64,000 bases of DNA from Candidatus Solirubrobacter pratensis (GTDB lineage: Bacteria; Actinomycetota; Thermoleophilia; Solirubrobacterales; Solirubrobacteraceae), in NCBI RefSeq assembly GCF_000425945.1, contig NZ_KE384481.1, positions 573,704 to 637,703 on the forward strand, in the 5' to 3' direction. The notes under the pieces are model-generated. The model was given only the letters and a program-made list of their open reading frames with translations. It did not search any database and was not told where the DNA came from. Positions 46,042-55,772 of the stretch are shown piece by piece. A program made the position numbers and the translations under genes. The number at the start of each line of letters is the position of its first letter. The stretch's first letter is position 1.

Positions 46042-46688
46042 GCCTGCGGATCGTCATCGGAGAGGACCAGGCGCTCCTGCGGGAAGGGATCGTGCGGCTG
46101 CTCGAGGACGCCGGCTTCGAGGTCGTCGCCGAGGCGTCCGACGCGCGCGAGCTGGTGCGCCAGGTCGGCGAGCAGCGGCCCGACGTGGCCATCGTCGACG
46201 TGCAGATGCCCCCGGACAACACCGACGATGGACTGCGCGCGGCGCTCGCGATCCGCGCCGCGCAGCCCGGCGTCGGCGTGCTGGTCCTGTCGCAGTTCAC
46301 CGAGGAGCGCTACGCGATCGACCTGATCGGCGAGAGCGCGGAGGGCGTCGGCTACCTGCTCAAGGACCGCGTGACCGACTTCGCGGGCTTCGCCGACGCC
46401 GTGCGGCGCGTCGCGGCGGGCGGCTCGGTGCTCGACCCGGCGGTCGTCTCGAGCCTGCTCGGCCGCAAGCGCCGCGACGACCCGCTCGACGACCTCACGC
46501 CGCGCGAGCGCGAGGTGCTGGAGCTGATGGCCGAGGGCCGCTCCAACAAGGGCATCGCCCAGGCCCTCTTCGTCTCCGCCCCCGCGATCGAGAAGCACAT
46601 CACCGCGATCCTCGCCAAGCTCGGCATCAGTGCGGAGTCGGCCGACCACCGGCGCGTCCTAGCCGTGCTCGCGTTCCTGCGCCGGTAG
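46038..46688 (+). CDS. NarL/FixJ-family response regulator
   Basis: 216 residues. Receiver with acidic pair (IVIGEDQALLREG), phospho-acceptor Asp in VAIVDVQMPPDN and Lys in YLLKDRV; C-terminal LuxR-type HTH (DLTPREREVLELMAEGRSNKGIA). ATG at 46038 overlaps the kinase copy 2 stop (ATGA), so they form a two-component pair. It may also serve copy 1 and the convergent third kinase. Confidence 0.93.
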   Translation: MSLRIVIGEDQALLREGIVRLLEDAGFEVVAEASDARELVRQVGEQRPDVAIVDVQMPPDNTDDGLRAALAIRAAQPGVGVLVLSQFTEERYAIDLIGESAEGVGYLLKDRVTDFAGFADAVRRVAAGGSVLDPAVVSSLLGRKRRDDPLDDLTPREREVLELMAEGRSNKGIAQALFVSAPAIEKHITAILAKLGISAESADHRRVLAVLAFLRR

Positions 46689-48383
46689 CGGGATCGTCGC
46701 GCGCACGCGCGTCCCGGCGCCGGGCGGGCTGTCGACCCGCAGCGTGCCGTCGAGCGCGCCGACGCGGTCCTCGAGGCCGCGCAGGCCGGAGCCCGAGGCG
46801 GCGTCGGCGCCGCCGCGGCCGTCGTCGCGCACCTCGACGACCGCGGTCGTGCCCTCGACGCGGGCGCTGACCGCGGCGTAGGTCGCGCCGGCGTACTTGG
46901 CGACGTTCGTCAGCGCCTCGGCGACGACGAAGTAGGCCGCCGTCTCGACCGGCAGCGGCAGCCGCTCCTCGATCCGCGATTCGAGCTCGACCGGCAGCGA
47001 CGCGCGCGTCGCCAGCGTCTCCAGCGCCGCGTCGAGGCCGCGCTGGGAGAGCACGGCGGAATGGATGCCGGCGGCGAGGTCGCGCAGCTCCTCGACCGCC
47101 GCGCGCGCGTTGGCGAGCGCGGAGTCGACGAGCCGGAGCGAGAGGTCCGGGTCGGTGGCGAAGCGGTCGCGCGCGAGCTTGAGCTCGAGCGCGAGCGACA
47201 CCAGCCGCTGCTGCGCGCCGTCGTGCAGATCGCGCGTGAGGCGCCGGCGCTCCGCGTCGCCGGCCTCGACGATGCGGGCGCGCGACGCGCGCAGCGCCTC
47301 GAGCCGCGCGCGCAGCTCGACCTCGAGGCGGCCGTTCTCGATCGCCAGCGCCGCCGCCGCAGCCGCCTCGTCGAGCAGCTCCGGCGCCTCGCACACCGAC
47401 GGGTCGTGCACGAGCGCGCCGACGCGCCGGCCGCAATGGCTGATCTCGGTCGTCACGCGGCCCGCGGTCTCGGGCTCGCGGCCGTCGCGCTCGACATAGG
47501 CGCCGAGCTCGGGCAGCCAGTACGCGACCGTCAGCCGCGGGTCGTCCAGCGCGGTGCGCAGCGAGTCCTGCAGCGCGCCGGGGTCCAGGCTCAGCCGCTG
47601 GATCAGCCGGCCCACGGTGGACGCGCGGAAGAAGCGCGTGCGCACGAGGCCGGCCAGGAAGGCCCAGGGCAGCAGGGCGAACGTCGCGATGAACGCGTTC
47701 TGGACCGCCCCGCCGAGCGCCGTCTCGCGCACGACCGCCTGCACGATCGCGAGCACGAGGATCACGGCGCCCAGCCCCACGACGGGCTCCAGCCCCCGTC
47801 GCCGGACCCGGCTCGCCCGCAGCCGGCGGCGGACCAGGACGGTGACGGCCACGATCACGCCGGCGAGCAGCAGCAGCGCCTGGAGGGTGCCGAAGACGCC
47901 GGCGAGGACGTCGCTGCGGACGAGCAGCAGCAGGTTGCGCGGGCACGTCGCGCACGACTGGTCGTCGCTGACCATGATCACCGGGATCTGGAGCACGCCG
48001 GCCGCATAGATCAGCCCGACGCCGATCCGCGCCGCGCGCCCCTCGAGCCTCCCGGACGGGAACGCGAGCACGAGGTGCGCGAGCGGGCCGAGGATGAGCG
48101 AGTCCGTCGCCAGCCCGATCGTGTACAGCAGCGCCGTGTCGCTGAACTGCATGCCCGTCGCGAGCATGGTCAACCCGGTCAGCACCATCAGGGCGCCGGT
48201 GCGGCTCTCCGGCCGCCGCTGCCAGGCATAGGAGCCGACGCCGACGAAGCCCCAGCCGAGCAGCGTGCCCAGGATCAGCGTCGCGCGGCCGCCGACCGGC
48301 AGCCGCTCCGCCTGGTTCGGCCAGCCGAGCACCGCGATGCCGACGACGAGCGCGAGCGTGCGCGCGGCGATGACGCGGGTCAC
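46659..48383 (-). CDS. Membrane sensor histidine kinase (HisKA_3)
   Basis: 574 residues. N-terminal membrane part with about seven or eight helices (1-250) and a CATC motif in an external loop (SDDQSCATCPRN). A GAF-like linker (about 270-355) leads to HisKA_3 with H387 in TRDLHDGAQQRLVSL and HATPase with DDGRGGADAASGSGLRGLEDR. Converges with the response regulator and overlaps its 3' end by 30 bases. GTG start at 48383. Related in its kinase core to the two tandem kinases. Confidence 0.9.
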   Translation of the reverse strand: MTRVIAARTLALVVGIAVLGWPNQAERLPVGGRATLILGTLLGWGFVGVGSYAWQRRPESRTGALMVLTGLTMLATGMQFSDTALLYTIGLATDSLILGPLAHLVLAFPSGRLEGRAARIGVGLIYAAGVLQIPVIMVSDDQSCATCPRNLLLLVRSDVLAGVFGTLQALLLLAGVIVAVTVLVRRRLRASRVRRRGLEPVVGLGAVILVLAIVQAVVRETALGGAVQNAFIATFALLPWAFLAGLVRTRFFRASTVGRLIQRLSLDPGALQDSLRTALDDPRLTVAYWLPELGAYVERDGREPETAGRVTTEISHCGRRVGALVHDPSVCEAPELLDEAAAAAALAIENGRLEVELRARLEALRASRARIVEAGDAERRRLTRDLHDGAQQRLVSLALELKLARDRFATDPDLSLRLVDSALANARAAVEELRDLAAGIHSAVLSQRGLDAALETLATRASLPVELESRIEERLPLPVETAAYFVVAEALTNVAKYAGATYAAVSARVEGTTAVVEVRDDGRGGADAASGSGLRGLEDRVGALDGTLRVDSPPGAGTRVRATIPLPAQEREHG

Positions 48384-48406
48384 GTCGCGACACTACGCCT
48401 GCCGCG

Positions 48407-49528
48407 TCAGCCGCGCATTGCGTCCCCCAGCAGCGCCCGGGCGATGACGAGCCGCTGGATCTCGCTCGTGCCCTCGTAGATCTCCGTCACCTTGGCGTCG
48501 CGGTAGTAGCGCTCGGCCGGGAACTCCTTCGTGTAGCCGTACCCGCCGAGGATCTGGATCGCCTCCCCGGTCTGCCGCCGCGCGACCGCCGAGGCGAACA
48601 GCTTCGCCTGCGCCCCTTCGATCCCGTGCGGGAGCCCGGCCTGCTTGAGCCGCGCCGCGCGCCACGTCAGCGCCCGCGCCGCCTCGATCTCGGTGTGCAT
48701 CTCCGCCAGCTTCTCCTGGATCGCGCCGAGCCGCGCGATCGGGCCGCCGAACGCGTTGCGCTCCTTCGCGTAGCCGGTCGCCAGCTCGAACGCCGCCTGC
48801 GCGATCCCGACCGCCTGCGCCGCGATCCCGATCCGCCCGCCGTCGAGCGTCCGCAGCGCCACGCGCATGCCGTTGCCGGGCTCGCCGAGCCGCTCGGCCG
48901 GCGTCGAGTCGAAGGCGAGATCCGCGGTGGAGGAGGAGTTCAGCCCGAGCTTCTCCTCCTCGCGCGTGACCGCGAAGCCGTCGGCCCCCGCGCGCACGAG
49001 GAACGCGCTCGGACGCCCGTCCTCCTTCGCGAAGACGACGAACGACGACGCGTACGACCCGTTCGTGATCCACTGCTTGGCGCCGCTGATCCGCTCGTCC
49101 ACCGCGCGCGTGCGCATCGCGCCGGCATCCGAGCCCGAGCCGGACTCCGTGAGCGCGAACGCCGCGAGCTCCTCGCCCGACGCCAGCTTCGGGACGTGCT
49201 CGTCGATCTGGTCCTCGCGCCCGTGGTTGAGGATCGGCAGCGTCCCCGCGCTGGTATGCACCGCGACCGTGACGCCGACGCCCGCGTCGGCGCGGCTCAG
49301 CTCCTCGAGCACCAGCACGTAGGCGAGGAAGTCCGCGCCCGCGCCGCCGTGCTCCTCCGGCACGCACACGCCCATCAGGCCCAGCTCGCCGAGCTCGGTG
49401 AACAGCTCGCGCGGGAAGTGGTGCTCGCGATCCCAGCGCGACGCGTTCGGCACGATCCGCTCGTCGGCGAACCGGCGCGCGAGATCCCGGATCGCGCGCT
49501 GATCGTCCGTCAGCTCGTGGTAGCTCAA
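48407..49528 (-). CDS. Acyl-CoA dehydrogenase (short/branched-chain type)
   Basis: 373 residues. N-terminal helical domain (ELTDDQRAIRDLARRFADERI), FAD-binding ALTESGSGSDAGAMRTRA, and catalytic Glu352 in IYEGTSEIQRL. Oxidises acyl-CoA to enoyl-CoA and gives the electrons to EtfAB, encoded 8 kb away. The position of the Glu is that of SCAD/MCAD/SBCAD rather than IVD or LCAD. Substrate chain length not determined. Confidence 0.92.
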   Translation of the reverse strand: MSYHELTDDQRAIRDLARRFADERIVPNASRWDREHHFPRELFTELGELGLMGVCVPEEHGGAGADFLAYVLVLEELSRADAGVGVTVAVHTSAGTLPILNHGREDQIDEHVPKLASGEELAAFALTESGSGSDAGAMRTRAVDERISGAKQWITNGSYASSFVVFAKEDGRPSAFLVRAGADGFAVTREEEKLGLNSSSTADLAFDSTPAERLGEPGNGMRVALRTLDGGRIGIAAQAVGIAQAAFELATGYAKERNAFGGPIARLGAIQEKLAEMHTEIEAARALTWRAARLKQAGLPHGIEGAQAKLFASAVARRQTGEAIQILGGYGYTKEFPAERYYRDAKVTEIYEGTSEIQRLVIARALLGDAMRG

Positions 49529-49583
49529 CGGTGACCACCGCCGCTTGCGCCGAGGGCCGCGCTCACGGTCGCTTCGCGGATGG

Positions 49584-50396
49584 TCAACGGACGGCCCTCG
49601 CGCGCACCGCGACCGCCGACCCGACGCCGCTCAGCACCGCGGCGGCCGCCGCCACCCGCAACCGCCTGCCCAACCGCTCGAAGCGCATGATCTCCCACCC
49701 CTCCTCTCGCGCCACCCGCGCGAGCGCCGAATCCGGATTGACCGCGACAGGATGGCCGACGAGCCGCAGCATCGGCAGGTCGGACTCCGAGTCCGAGTAC
49801 GCGTAGGACGCGCTCAGGTCGATGTCCTCGCGCTGCGCGAGCTCGCGCAGCGCCTGCGCCTTGCCCTCGCGGTAGGTGAACGGGCCGCCGGGCCTGCCGG
49901 TGTAGACGCCGTCGACCACCTCCGCGACCGAGCCGACCGCGCCGTCGAACGTCAGCACGATCGCCATCAGCTCCGCCAGCTCCTGCGCCGCCGCGGTGCA
50001 GATGAACACGGGCCGGCCGGCGTCCTGATGCGCGTAGGCGATCTCGAGCATGCGCGGGTAGACGCGCGGCAGCACGCCCGCCAGCACGGCGGGCGAGAGC
50101 CGCTGCAGGTCGCGCACGCGCGCGCCCTCGAGCAGGGTGCCGATGCGCTCGCGCAGCGCGTCGGCGGTGGCGTCCGTCGAGCCGCGCAGGCGGAAGAGGA
50201 GGTTCTCGTACGCGTCCTGCGCGAGCCGGCGGCGGGAGATCATCCCCGCCCTGTAGGCGGCCCGGCCGAACTGGAACGTGCTCGAGCCGGCGATCAGCGT
50301 GCGATCGAGGTCGAAGAAGGCCGCGCCGCGGTCGTCGGCGCGGCGGATGGCGCCCCCGCCCGGAGGCGGGGGCAGAAGGTGGGGGCGTTCCGTCAC
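49584..50396 (-). CDS. HAD-IB family hydrolase (SerB-like phosphatase)
   Basis: About 270 residues. Motif I FFDLDRTLIAGSS, motif II Thr in VFICTAAAQ, motif III Lys in YREGKAQAL and YSDSESDLPML. HAD-IB hydrolases include phosphoserine phosphatase and acyltransferase-linked phosphatases; the hydrophobic/basic C-terminus (RLGRRLRVAAAAAVLSG) suggests membrane association as in the latter. GTG start at 50396 overlaps the thiolase TGA by four bases. Confidence 0.82.
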   Translation of the reverse strand: MTERPHLLPPPPGGGAIRRADDRGAAFFDLDRTLIAGSSTFQFGRAAYRAGMISRRRLAQDAYENLLFRLRGSTDATADALRERIGTLLEGARVRDLQRLSPAVLAGVLPRVYPRMLEIAYAHQDAGRPVFICTAAAQELAELMAIVLTFDGAVGSVAEVVDGVYTGRPGGPFTYREGKAQALRELAQREDIDLSASYAYSDSESDLPMLRLVGHPVAVNPDSALARVAREEGWEIMRFERLGRRLRVAAAAAVLSGVGSAVAVRARAVR

Positions 50397-51568
50397 ACGT
50401 GCACTATGACGGCGTCGCCCTGACCGCCGCCGGAGCAGATCGCCACGCAGCCGTAGCCGCCGCCGCGCCTGCGCAGCTCGAGCACGAGCGAGCCGAGGAT
50501 GCGAGCGCCCGACGCCCCGATGGGATGCCCGAGCGCGACCGCGCCGCCGTTGACGTTCACGCGCTCTTCGTCGATGTTGAGCATCCGGACGCTGTTGAGG
50601 GCGACCGAGGCGAACGCCTCGTTGATCTCCCACAGGTCGATGTCCGACGGCTGCAGCCCGGCCTTGTCGAGCGCCTTCAGCGCCGCGTTGGCGGGCGTGC
50701 GGGCGAGGTAGGCGAACTCGTCGGCGACCGCCGCCTGCGCGATGATCGTGGCGAGGATCTCCTTGCCGTTGCGCTCGGCCCAGTCCTCGGAGGCCAGCAC
50801 CAGCGCGCCGGCGCCGTCGTTGACGCCCGGCGAGTTGCCGGCCGTGTGGCTGCCGTCCTTGCCGGTCAGCCCCGGGAGCTTGGCGAGCGCCTCGAGGGTG
50901 GAGCCGCGGCGCGGCGCCTCGTCGACCTCGACGACGGTGTCGCCTTTGCGGCCGTTGACCGTCACGGGGACGATCTCCTCCGGCAGGCGGCCCTCGTCGG
51001 TCGCGGCGACCGCGCGCTCGTGGCTGCGCAGCGCCCACTTGTCGAGGTCCGGGCGGGTCAGCTCGAGCTCGTCGCCGACCTCGGTCGCCTCCTCGAACAT
51101 CTGCTTGCCGCTGAACGGGTTGCGCAGGCCGTCCTGGATCATCGCGTCGAGCGCCTTGACGTCGCCCATGCGGAAGCCGTCGCGCGCGCCGGGCAGCAGG
51201 TACGGCGCCTGCGACATCGACTCCATCCCGCCGCCGACCGCGACGTCGAGGTCGCCGGCGCGGACCGACTGGTCGATCATCCCGACCGCGCGCACGCTCG
51301 ACGCGCACACCTTGTTGATCGTCTCGGAGGTGACCTCGATCGGGATGCCGGCCTCGATCTGCGCCTGGCGCGAAGGGATCTGCCCCTGGCCCGCCTGCAG
51401 GACGGTGCCCATCACGACGTGCTCGACCTGCTCGGGGGCGACGTCGGCGCGCGACAGCGCCTCGCGGATCGCGATGCCGCCCAGGTGAGTCGCCGGCAGG
51501 GTGGAGAGGCCGCCGCCGAGCTTGCCGATCGGCGTGCGGGCCGCACTCAGGATCACGGTTCGAGGCAT
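50393..51568 (-). CDS. Acetyl-CoA C-acyltransferase (thiolase)
   Basis: 391 residues. Nucleophile C88 in [40 protein letters not shown] and the second catalytic Cys in [11 protein letters not shown]. Cleaves or forms 3-ketoacyl-CoA; fits with the acyl-CoA dehydrogenases on either side. ATG at 51568 chosen over a GTG one codon upstream. Four-base overlap with the HAD-IB gene. Confidence 0.93.
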   Translation of the reverse strand: MPRTVILSAARTPIGKLGGGLSTLPATHLGGIAIREALSRADVAPEQVEHVVMGTVLQAGQGQIPSRQAQIEAGIPIEVTSETINKVCASSVRAVGMIDQSVRAGDLDVAVGGGMESMSQAPYLLPGARDGFRMGDVKALDAMIQDGLRNPFSGKQMFEEATEVGDELELTRPDLDKWALRSHERAVAATDEGRLPEEIVPVTVNGRKGDTVVEVDEAPRRGSTLEALAKLPGLTGKDGSHTAGNSPGVNDGAGALVLASEDWAERNGKEILATIIAQAAVADEFAYLARTPANAALKALDKAGLQPSDIDLWEINEAFASVALNSVRMLNIDEERVNVNGGAVALGHPIGASGARILGSLVLELRRRGGGYGCVAICSGGGQGDAVIVHV

Positions 51569-51609
51569 CACCCGAGGATAGATGGCGCTGGGGTAACGTC
51601 CGCCGCCTT

Positions 51610-53049
51610 ATGCGTGTACGAGCGACTACTGAGGCCCCTCCGAGCACCGACGCCGACACGATCGTGGTCGGCGTGTTCGAGGACGAGGGGGTCGCGCACG
51701 ACTACCCCGGCGCCTTGCAGGCCCTTGTGGACTCCGGCGAGGCGCGCAGCGGCCTGCGCAAGCTCGCCGTCACGCACGCCGACCGGCGCCGGTACATCGT
51801 CGCCGGCCTCGGCGCCCGCGCGGCGTTCGACCCCGAGCGGGCGCGCGTCGCCGCCGCCACGGTGGCCGGGCGCGCCCGCGAGATAGGCACGAAGGTGCTG
51901 TGCTGGGAGGTGCCGCATCACGTCGGCGACGCGGTCGCCGGCGCGCTCGTCGAGGGCACGGTGCTGGCGTCGTACGCGTACACGGCCTACAAGAACGCCG
52001 ACGACGACGGGCCGGCGCTCGAGTCGCTGATCGTCTCCTCCCACCACGACGTCTCGACGCCGGTCGTCGAGGCCGCGCTGGTCGCCGAGGCGGTCAACTC
52101 CGCGCGCGACCTCCAGAACGCGCCCGCGAACGCGATGACCCCGACGCAGCTCGCCGAGCACGCGCGCGAGCTGGAGGGCGTGACGGTCGAGGTGCTCGAC
52201 CGTCACGGCATCGAGGCGGCCGGGATGGGCGCGTTCGCCGCCGTCGCGCGCGGCTCGGACGAGGAGCCGCGGCTGATCACGATCCGCTACGACCCGGTCG
52301 ACGTCGCCGGCCCGCTGCTGGGGCTCGTCGGCAAGGCGGTCACCTTCGACTCCGGCGGCATCTCGATCAAGCCGGGGGCGAAGATGGCGGACATGAAGTT
52401 CGACATGTCGGGCGGCGCGGCCGTGCTCGAGGCCACCGGCGCGATCGCCCGGCTCGGCCTGCCCGTGCGCGTGGTGGCGGTGATCGGCGCGACGGAGAAC
52501 CTGCCGTCCGGGCACGCCGTCAAGCCCGGCGACATCGTGCGCGCCAAGACCGGCACGACGATCGAGATCATCAACACCGACGCCGAGGGCCGGCTCGTGC
52601 TGGCCGACTGCCTCGCGCACGCCATCGACCTGGGAGCCGAGCGGCTCGTCGACCTCGCGACGCTGACGGGCGCGATCACGGTCACGTTCGGCAAGACCTA
52701 CGCCGGCCTGATCGGCAGCGACGAGGACTGGTGCTCGCACGTCGCCGCGGCCGGCGAGCGGACCGGCGAGCTGTGCTGGCGGCTGCCGCTTCACGAGGAG
52801 TACGCGAAGGCGATCGAAGGCAAGTACGCCGACATCGCCAACTCCGTCGAGACGCGCCTCGCGGGCTCGATCGTCGCGGCGGAGTTCCTCAAGCGCTTCA
52901 CCGGCGACGTGCCGTGGGCCCACCTCGACATCGCGGGCACGGCGTGGGACCTCGGCCGCGCGTACGCGGCCAAGAACGGCTCAGGCTGGGGCGTCCGCCT
53001 GCTCGTCGAGCTGGCCCGCGCCAACGGCGGCGCCCCGGACCTGCACTGA
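51610..53049 (+). CDS. pepA: Leucyl aminopeptidase (M17)
   Basis: 479 residues. Less conserved N-terminal domain (1-170), catalytic domain with GKAVTFDSGGISIKPG (first metal Lys/Asp), KFDMSGGAAVLE, and the family signature NTDAEGRLVLAD, plus LAGSIVAAEFLKRF. Cytosolic hexameric di-metal enzyme that removes N-terminal residues from peptides. Convergent with the broken chemotaxis receptor, 8 bases apart. Confidence 0.94.
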   Translation: MRVRATTEAPPSTDADTIVVGVFEDEGVAHDYPGALQALVDSGEARSGLRKLAVTHADRRRYIVAGLGARAAFDPERARVAAATVAGRAREIGTKVLCWEVPHHVGDAVAGALVEGTVLASYAYTAYKNADDDGPALESLIVSSHHDVSTPVVEAALVAEAVNSARDLQNAPANAMTPTQLAEHARELEGVTVEVLDRHGIEAAGMGAFAAVARGSDEEPRLITIRYDPVDVAGPLLGLVGKAVTFDSGGISIKPGAKMADMKFDMSGGAAVLEATGAIARLGLPVRVVAVIGATENLPSGHAVKPGDIVRAKTGTTIEIINTDAEGRLVLADCLAHAIDLGAERLVDLATLTGAITVTFGKTYAGLIGSDEDWCSHVAAAGERTGELCWRLPLHEEYAKAIEGKYADIANSVETRLAGSIVAAEFLKRFTGDVPWAHLDIAGTAWDLGRAYAAKNGSGWGVRLLVELARANGGAPDLH

Positions 53050-53057
53050 ACCGGTGC

Positions 53058-54433
53058 TCAGAGCCTGAACCCGCCGACGAGCTGGTCGAGCCGCTTCGCG
53101 GTCGCGGCCAGCCGCGTCGCGGAGGCGGCGATCTCCTGCGTCGAGGCGGAGGTCTCCTGCGTGGAGGCGGAGACCTCCTGGGCCGACGCCGACGACTGCT
53201 CGGCGACGGCGGCGACCTCGACGACGTCGGCCTGGATGCGGGCGGTGCCGTCGGAGATCTGCGCGGTCGCGCCCGCGATCTCCTGGATCCGCGCGGTGAC
53301 GTCGGAGACGGCCGCCTCGATGCGGGCGAACGCCTCGCGCGTCTGCTTGACGGTCTCGGTGCCCGCGGCGGTGCGCTCGGCGCCGGCCTCGACGACCGAG
53401 ACCACGCGCGCGGTCTCGGCCTGGATCTGCCCGATCAGCTCGGCGATCGACTGCGCCGCGGCCTGCGAGCCCTCGGCGAGCTGGCGGACCTCGTCGGCGA
53501 CGACCGCGAACCCACGGCCCTGCTCGCCCGCGCGGGCCGCCTCGATCGCGGCGTTGAGCGCCAGCAGGTTGGTCTGCGCGGCGATGCCGGAGATCGTCTC
53601 GACGATCGTGACGATCTCGCCGGAGCGCTGCGCGAGGTCGCGGATCGCTCCCGTGACGTCGCTCGAGGACTCCTGCACGGCCTGCATCGCCTCGAACGCG
53701 TCCTGCGCGGTGCCGGCGCCGTCGCGGGCGACGTCGCGCGCCTCGCCGGCGGCCGCCGCCGCGCCCTCGGCGCGCTCGGCGCTGTGGCGCGCCGTGCCGG
53801 CGGCGGAAGCGGCGGTCTCCCGCACGGCGTCGACGCTGCGAGCCTGGCGCTCGGCGCCCGCGGCGACCTCGCCGACCGCGGACGCGATCTCGTTGACGGC
53901 GTAGCCGGCGTCGGCCGAGCTGGAGGCCATGTGCTCCGAGGCCGAGGCCACCGTACGAGCCGACCCGGCGACCTCGCCGATCAGGCCGGAGAGCGATCGC
54001 GCATGCTGTTGTAGGCCTCGACGGAGCCGGCGATGCGGTCGCGGATCCCGTTGGTCGCGGCGGCGATCTGGCCGATCTCGTCGTGGCCGGGGTTCTCGAT
54101 CGGCGGCGTGCTCGCGACCACCTCGACCGTCAGGTCGCCGGCCGCGACGGCGTCGAGGCCGGCGCGCAGCTCGGTCGCGCAGCGCCGCTCGAGGGTGCGC
54201 AGGCGCTCGAGCACCGCGGCCGCCGAGCGGCGGATGCCGCGGCTGACCAGCACCGTGATGGCGATCGCCAGCAGGGAGCCGAGCAGGCCGGCGACGATGC
54301 CGGCGCGCGTGGCGCTCGCGGCGGCGGCGTTGGCGCGTGCCTCGTCCTTCTAGCACAGCATCACGGCGAGGACGCCGGCGAAGGCAAGCGCCAGCTTGGA
54401 TCCCAAGCTGAGGCGGAGGGCGGGAATGCGCAT
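53058..54433 (-). pseudogene. Disrupted methyl-accepting chemotaxis protein
   Basis: Reading from 54433: [20 protein letters not shown] plus a few residues (first membrane helix), then an in-frame TAG at 54352-54350. After it the same frame continues with the second helix ([19 protein letters not shown]) and a HAMP-like region to about 54000, where one base is lost (frame returns as [15 protein letters not shown]) and the signalling domain runs to 53058 with the conserved hairpin tip [20 protein letters not shown]. The roughly 150-residue extracellular sensor expected between the two helices is gone. Two independent lesions make this a pseudogene; the single-base shift could in principle be a sequencing error. 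Confidence 0.82.
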
Positions 54434-54533
54434 GGTGCCCGGCTGATCGGCACCGCGCCCGGCTTGTTGAGAACGGCACGAGCGGACCAGGTCGTCCGGC
54501 TCGAACGTCGCCGCCGGGCGAGCGGTCGCCACA

Positions 54534-55688
54534 ATGACCGCCATGGACTTCGATCTCTCCGACGATCACGAGCTGATCCGCCGCACCGTTCGCGACTTCG
54601 CGGAGAACGAGATCGCGCCGGTGGCCGAGGAGCTCGACAGGACCAAGTCGTTCCCCTACGCGATCGTCCGTCAGCTCGGCGATCTCGGGCTGATGGGCAT
54701 CCCCTTCCCTGAGGAGTACGGCGGCGCAGGCGGCGACACGCTGGCCTACGCGATCGCCGTCGAGGAGCTCACGCGGGTCGATTCGTCGGTCGCGATCACG
54801 CTGTGCGCGCACACGTCGCTCGGGACCCAGCCGATCTACCTGTTCGGCACCGAGGAGCAGAAGCGCGAGTGGCTCCCGGACCTCACCGCGGGACGCAAGC
54901 TCGGCGCGTTCGGCCTCACGGAGCCGGAGGCCGGCTCGGATGCCGGCAACGTCCGCACGCGGGCGCGGCTCGAGGACGGCGAGTGGGTCATCGACGGCGC
55001 CAAGCAGTTCATCACCAACGCGGGGACCGACATCTCCGGCGTCGTCTGCATCACCGCGAGAACAGGGCACCCCACCCACCCGGACGAGATCTCCAACCTG
55101 CTCGTGCCCAACGGCACACCGGGCTACGAGCAGGGCGAGCCGTACCGCAAGATGGGCTGGAACGCGTCCGATACGCGGCCCCTGAGCTTCGACGACTGCC
55201 GGGTGCCGGAGGAGAGCCTCGTCGGGCGGCGAGGCGACGGCTTCAAGCAGTTCCTGCGCGTCCTGGACATCGGCCGCATCGGCGTCGCGGCGATGGGCGT
55301 CGGGCTGGCGCAGGGTGCGCTCGACCAGGCGCTCGCCTACGCGAAGGAGCGCAAGGCGTTCGGGCAGCCGATCTCGAAGTACCAGGCGATCCAGGTCAAG
55401 CTCGCAGACATGGCGACCGAGATCGAGGCGGCGCGGCTGCTGACCTACAAGGCGGCGCGGCTCAAGGACGCCCAGCGCGACTTCACGCTGACGGCGGCGC
55501 AGGCGAAGCTCAAGACGGGGCGGCTGGCGGTGCGCTGCACCGAGGAGGCGGTCCAGATCCACGGCGGCTACGGCTACATCGAGGAATACCCCGTCTGCCG
55601 CATGTACCGCGACGCGAAGATCCTGACGATCGGCGAGGGCACCGATGAGGTCCAGCAGATGGTGATCGCCCGCGCGCTCGGCGCATGA
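54534..55688 (+). CDS. Acyl-CoA dehydrogenase
   Basis: 384 residues from the first ATG (381 from the second at 54543, equally likely since [14 protein letters not shown] is the family's normal start). FAD motif [18 protein letters not shown] and catalytic Glu368 in [11 protein letters not shown]. Second ACAD in the window; closest in form to butyryl/short-chain or isobutyryl types. Delivers electrons to EtfAB. Followed by a strong hairpin at 55724. Confidence 0.92.
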   Translation: MTAMDFDLSDDHELIRRTVRDFAENEIAPVAEELDRTKSFPYAIVRQLGDLGLMGIPFPEEYGGAGGDTLAYAIAVEELTRVDSSVAITLCAHTSLGTQPIYLFGTEEQKREWLPDLTAGRKLGAFGLTEPEAGSDAGNVRTRARLEDGEWVIDGAKQFITNAGTDISGVVCITARTGHPTHPDEISNLLVPNGTPGYEQGEPYRKMGWNASDTRPLSFDDCRVPEESLVGRRGDGFKQFLRVLDIGRIGVAAMGVGLAQGALDQALAYAKERKAFGQPISKYQAIQVKLADMATEIEAARLLTYKAARLKDAQRDFTLTAAQAKLKTGRLAVRCTEEAVQIHGGYGYIEEYPVCRMYRDAKILTIGEGTDEVQQMVIARALGA

Positions 55689-55723
55689 CGTGAGAGGCGA
55701 CGTCTCGCCAAGACGGCTCGCGT

Positions 55724-55757
55724 CGCCGGGAGCGATCGCCCAGGGGGCGATCCTCCC
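55724..55757 (+). terminator. Long terminator-like hairpin after the acyl-CoA dehydrogenase
   Basis: CCGGGAG-C-GATCGCCC (55724-55739), loop AGG, GGGCGATC-CTCCCGG (55743-55757): 15 pairs with a single bulged C. A smaller hairpin (GGCGA-CGTC-TCGCC near 55694) precedes it. It separates the dehydrogenase from the following membrane protein gene, whose GAGGTG ribosome site follows at once. Confidence 0.65.
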
Positions 55758-55772
55758 GGGCGAGGTGATGCG

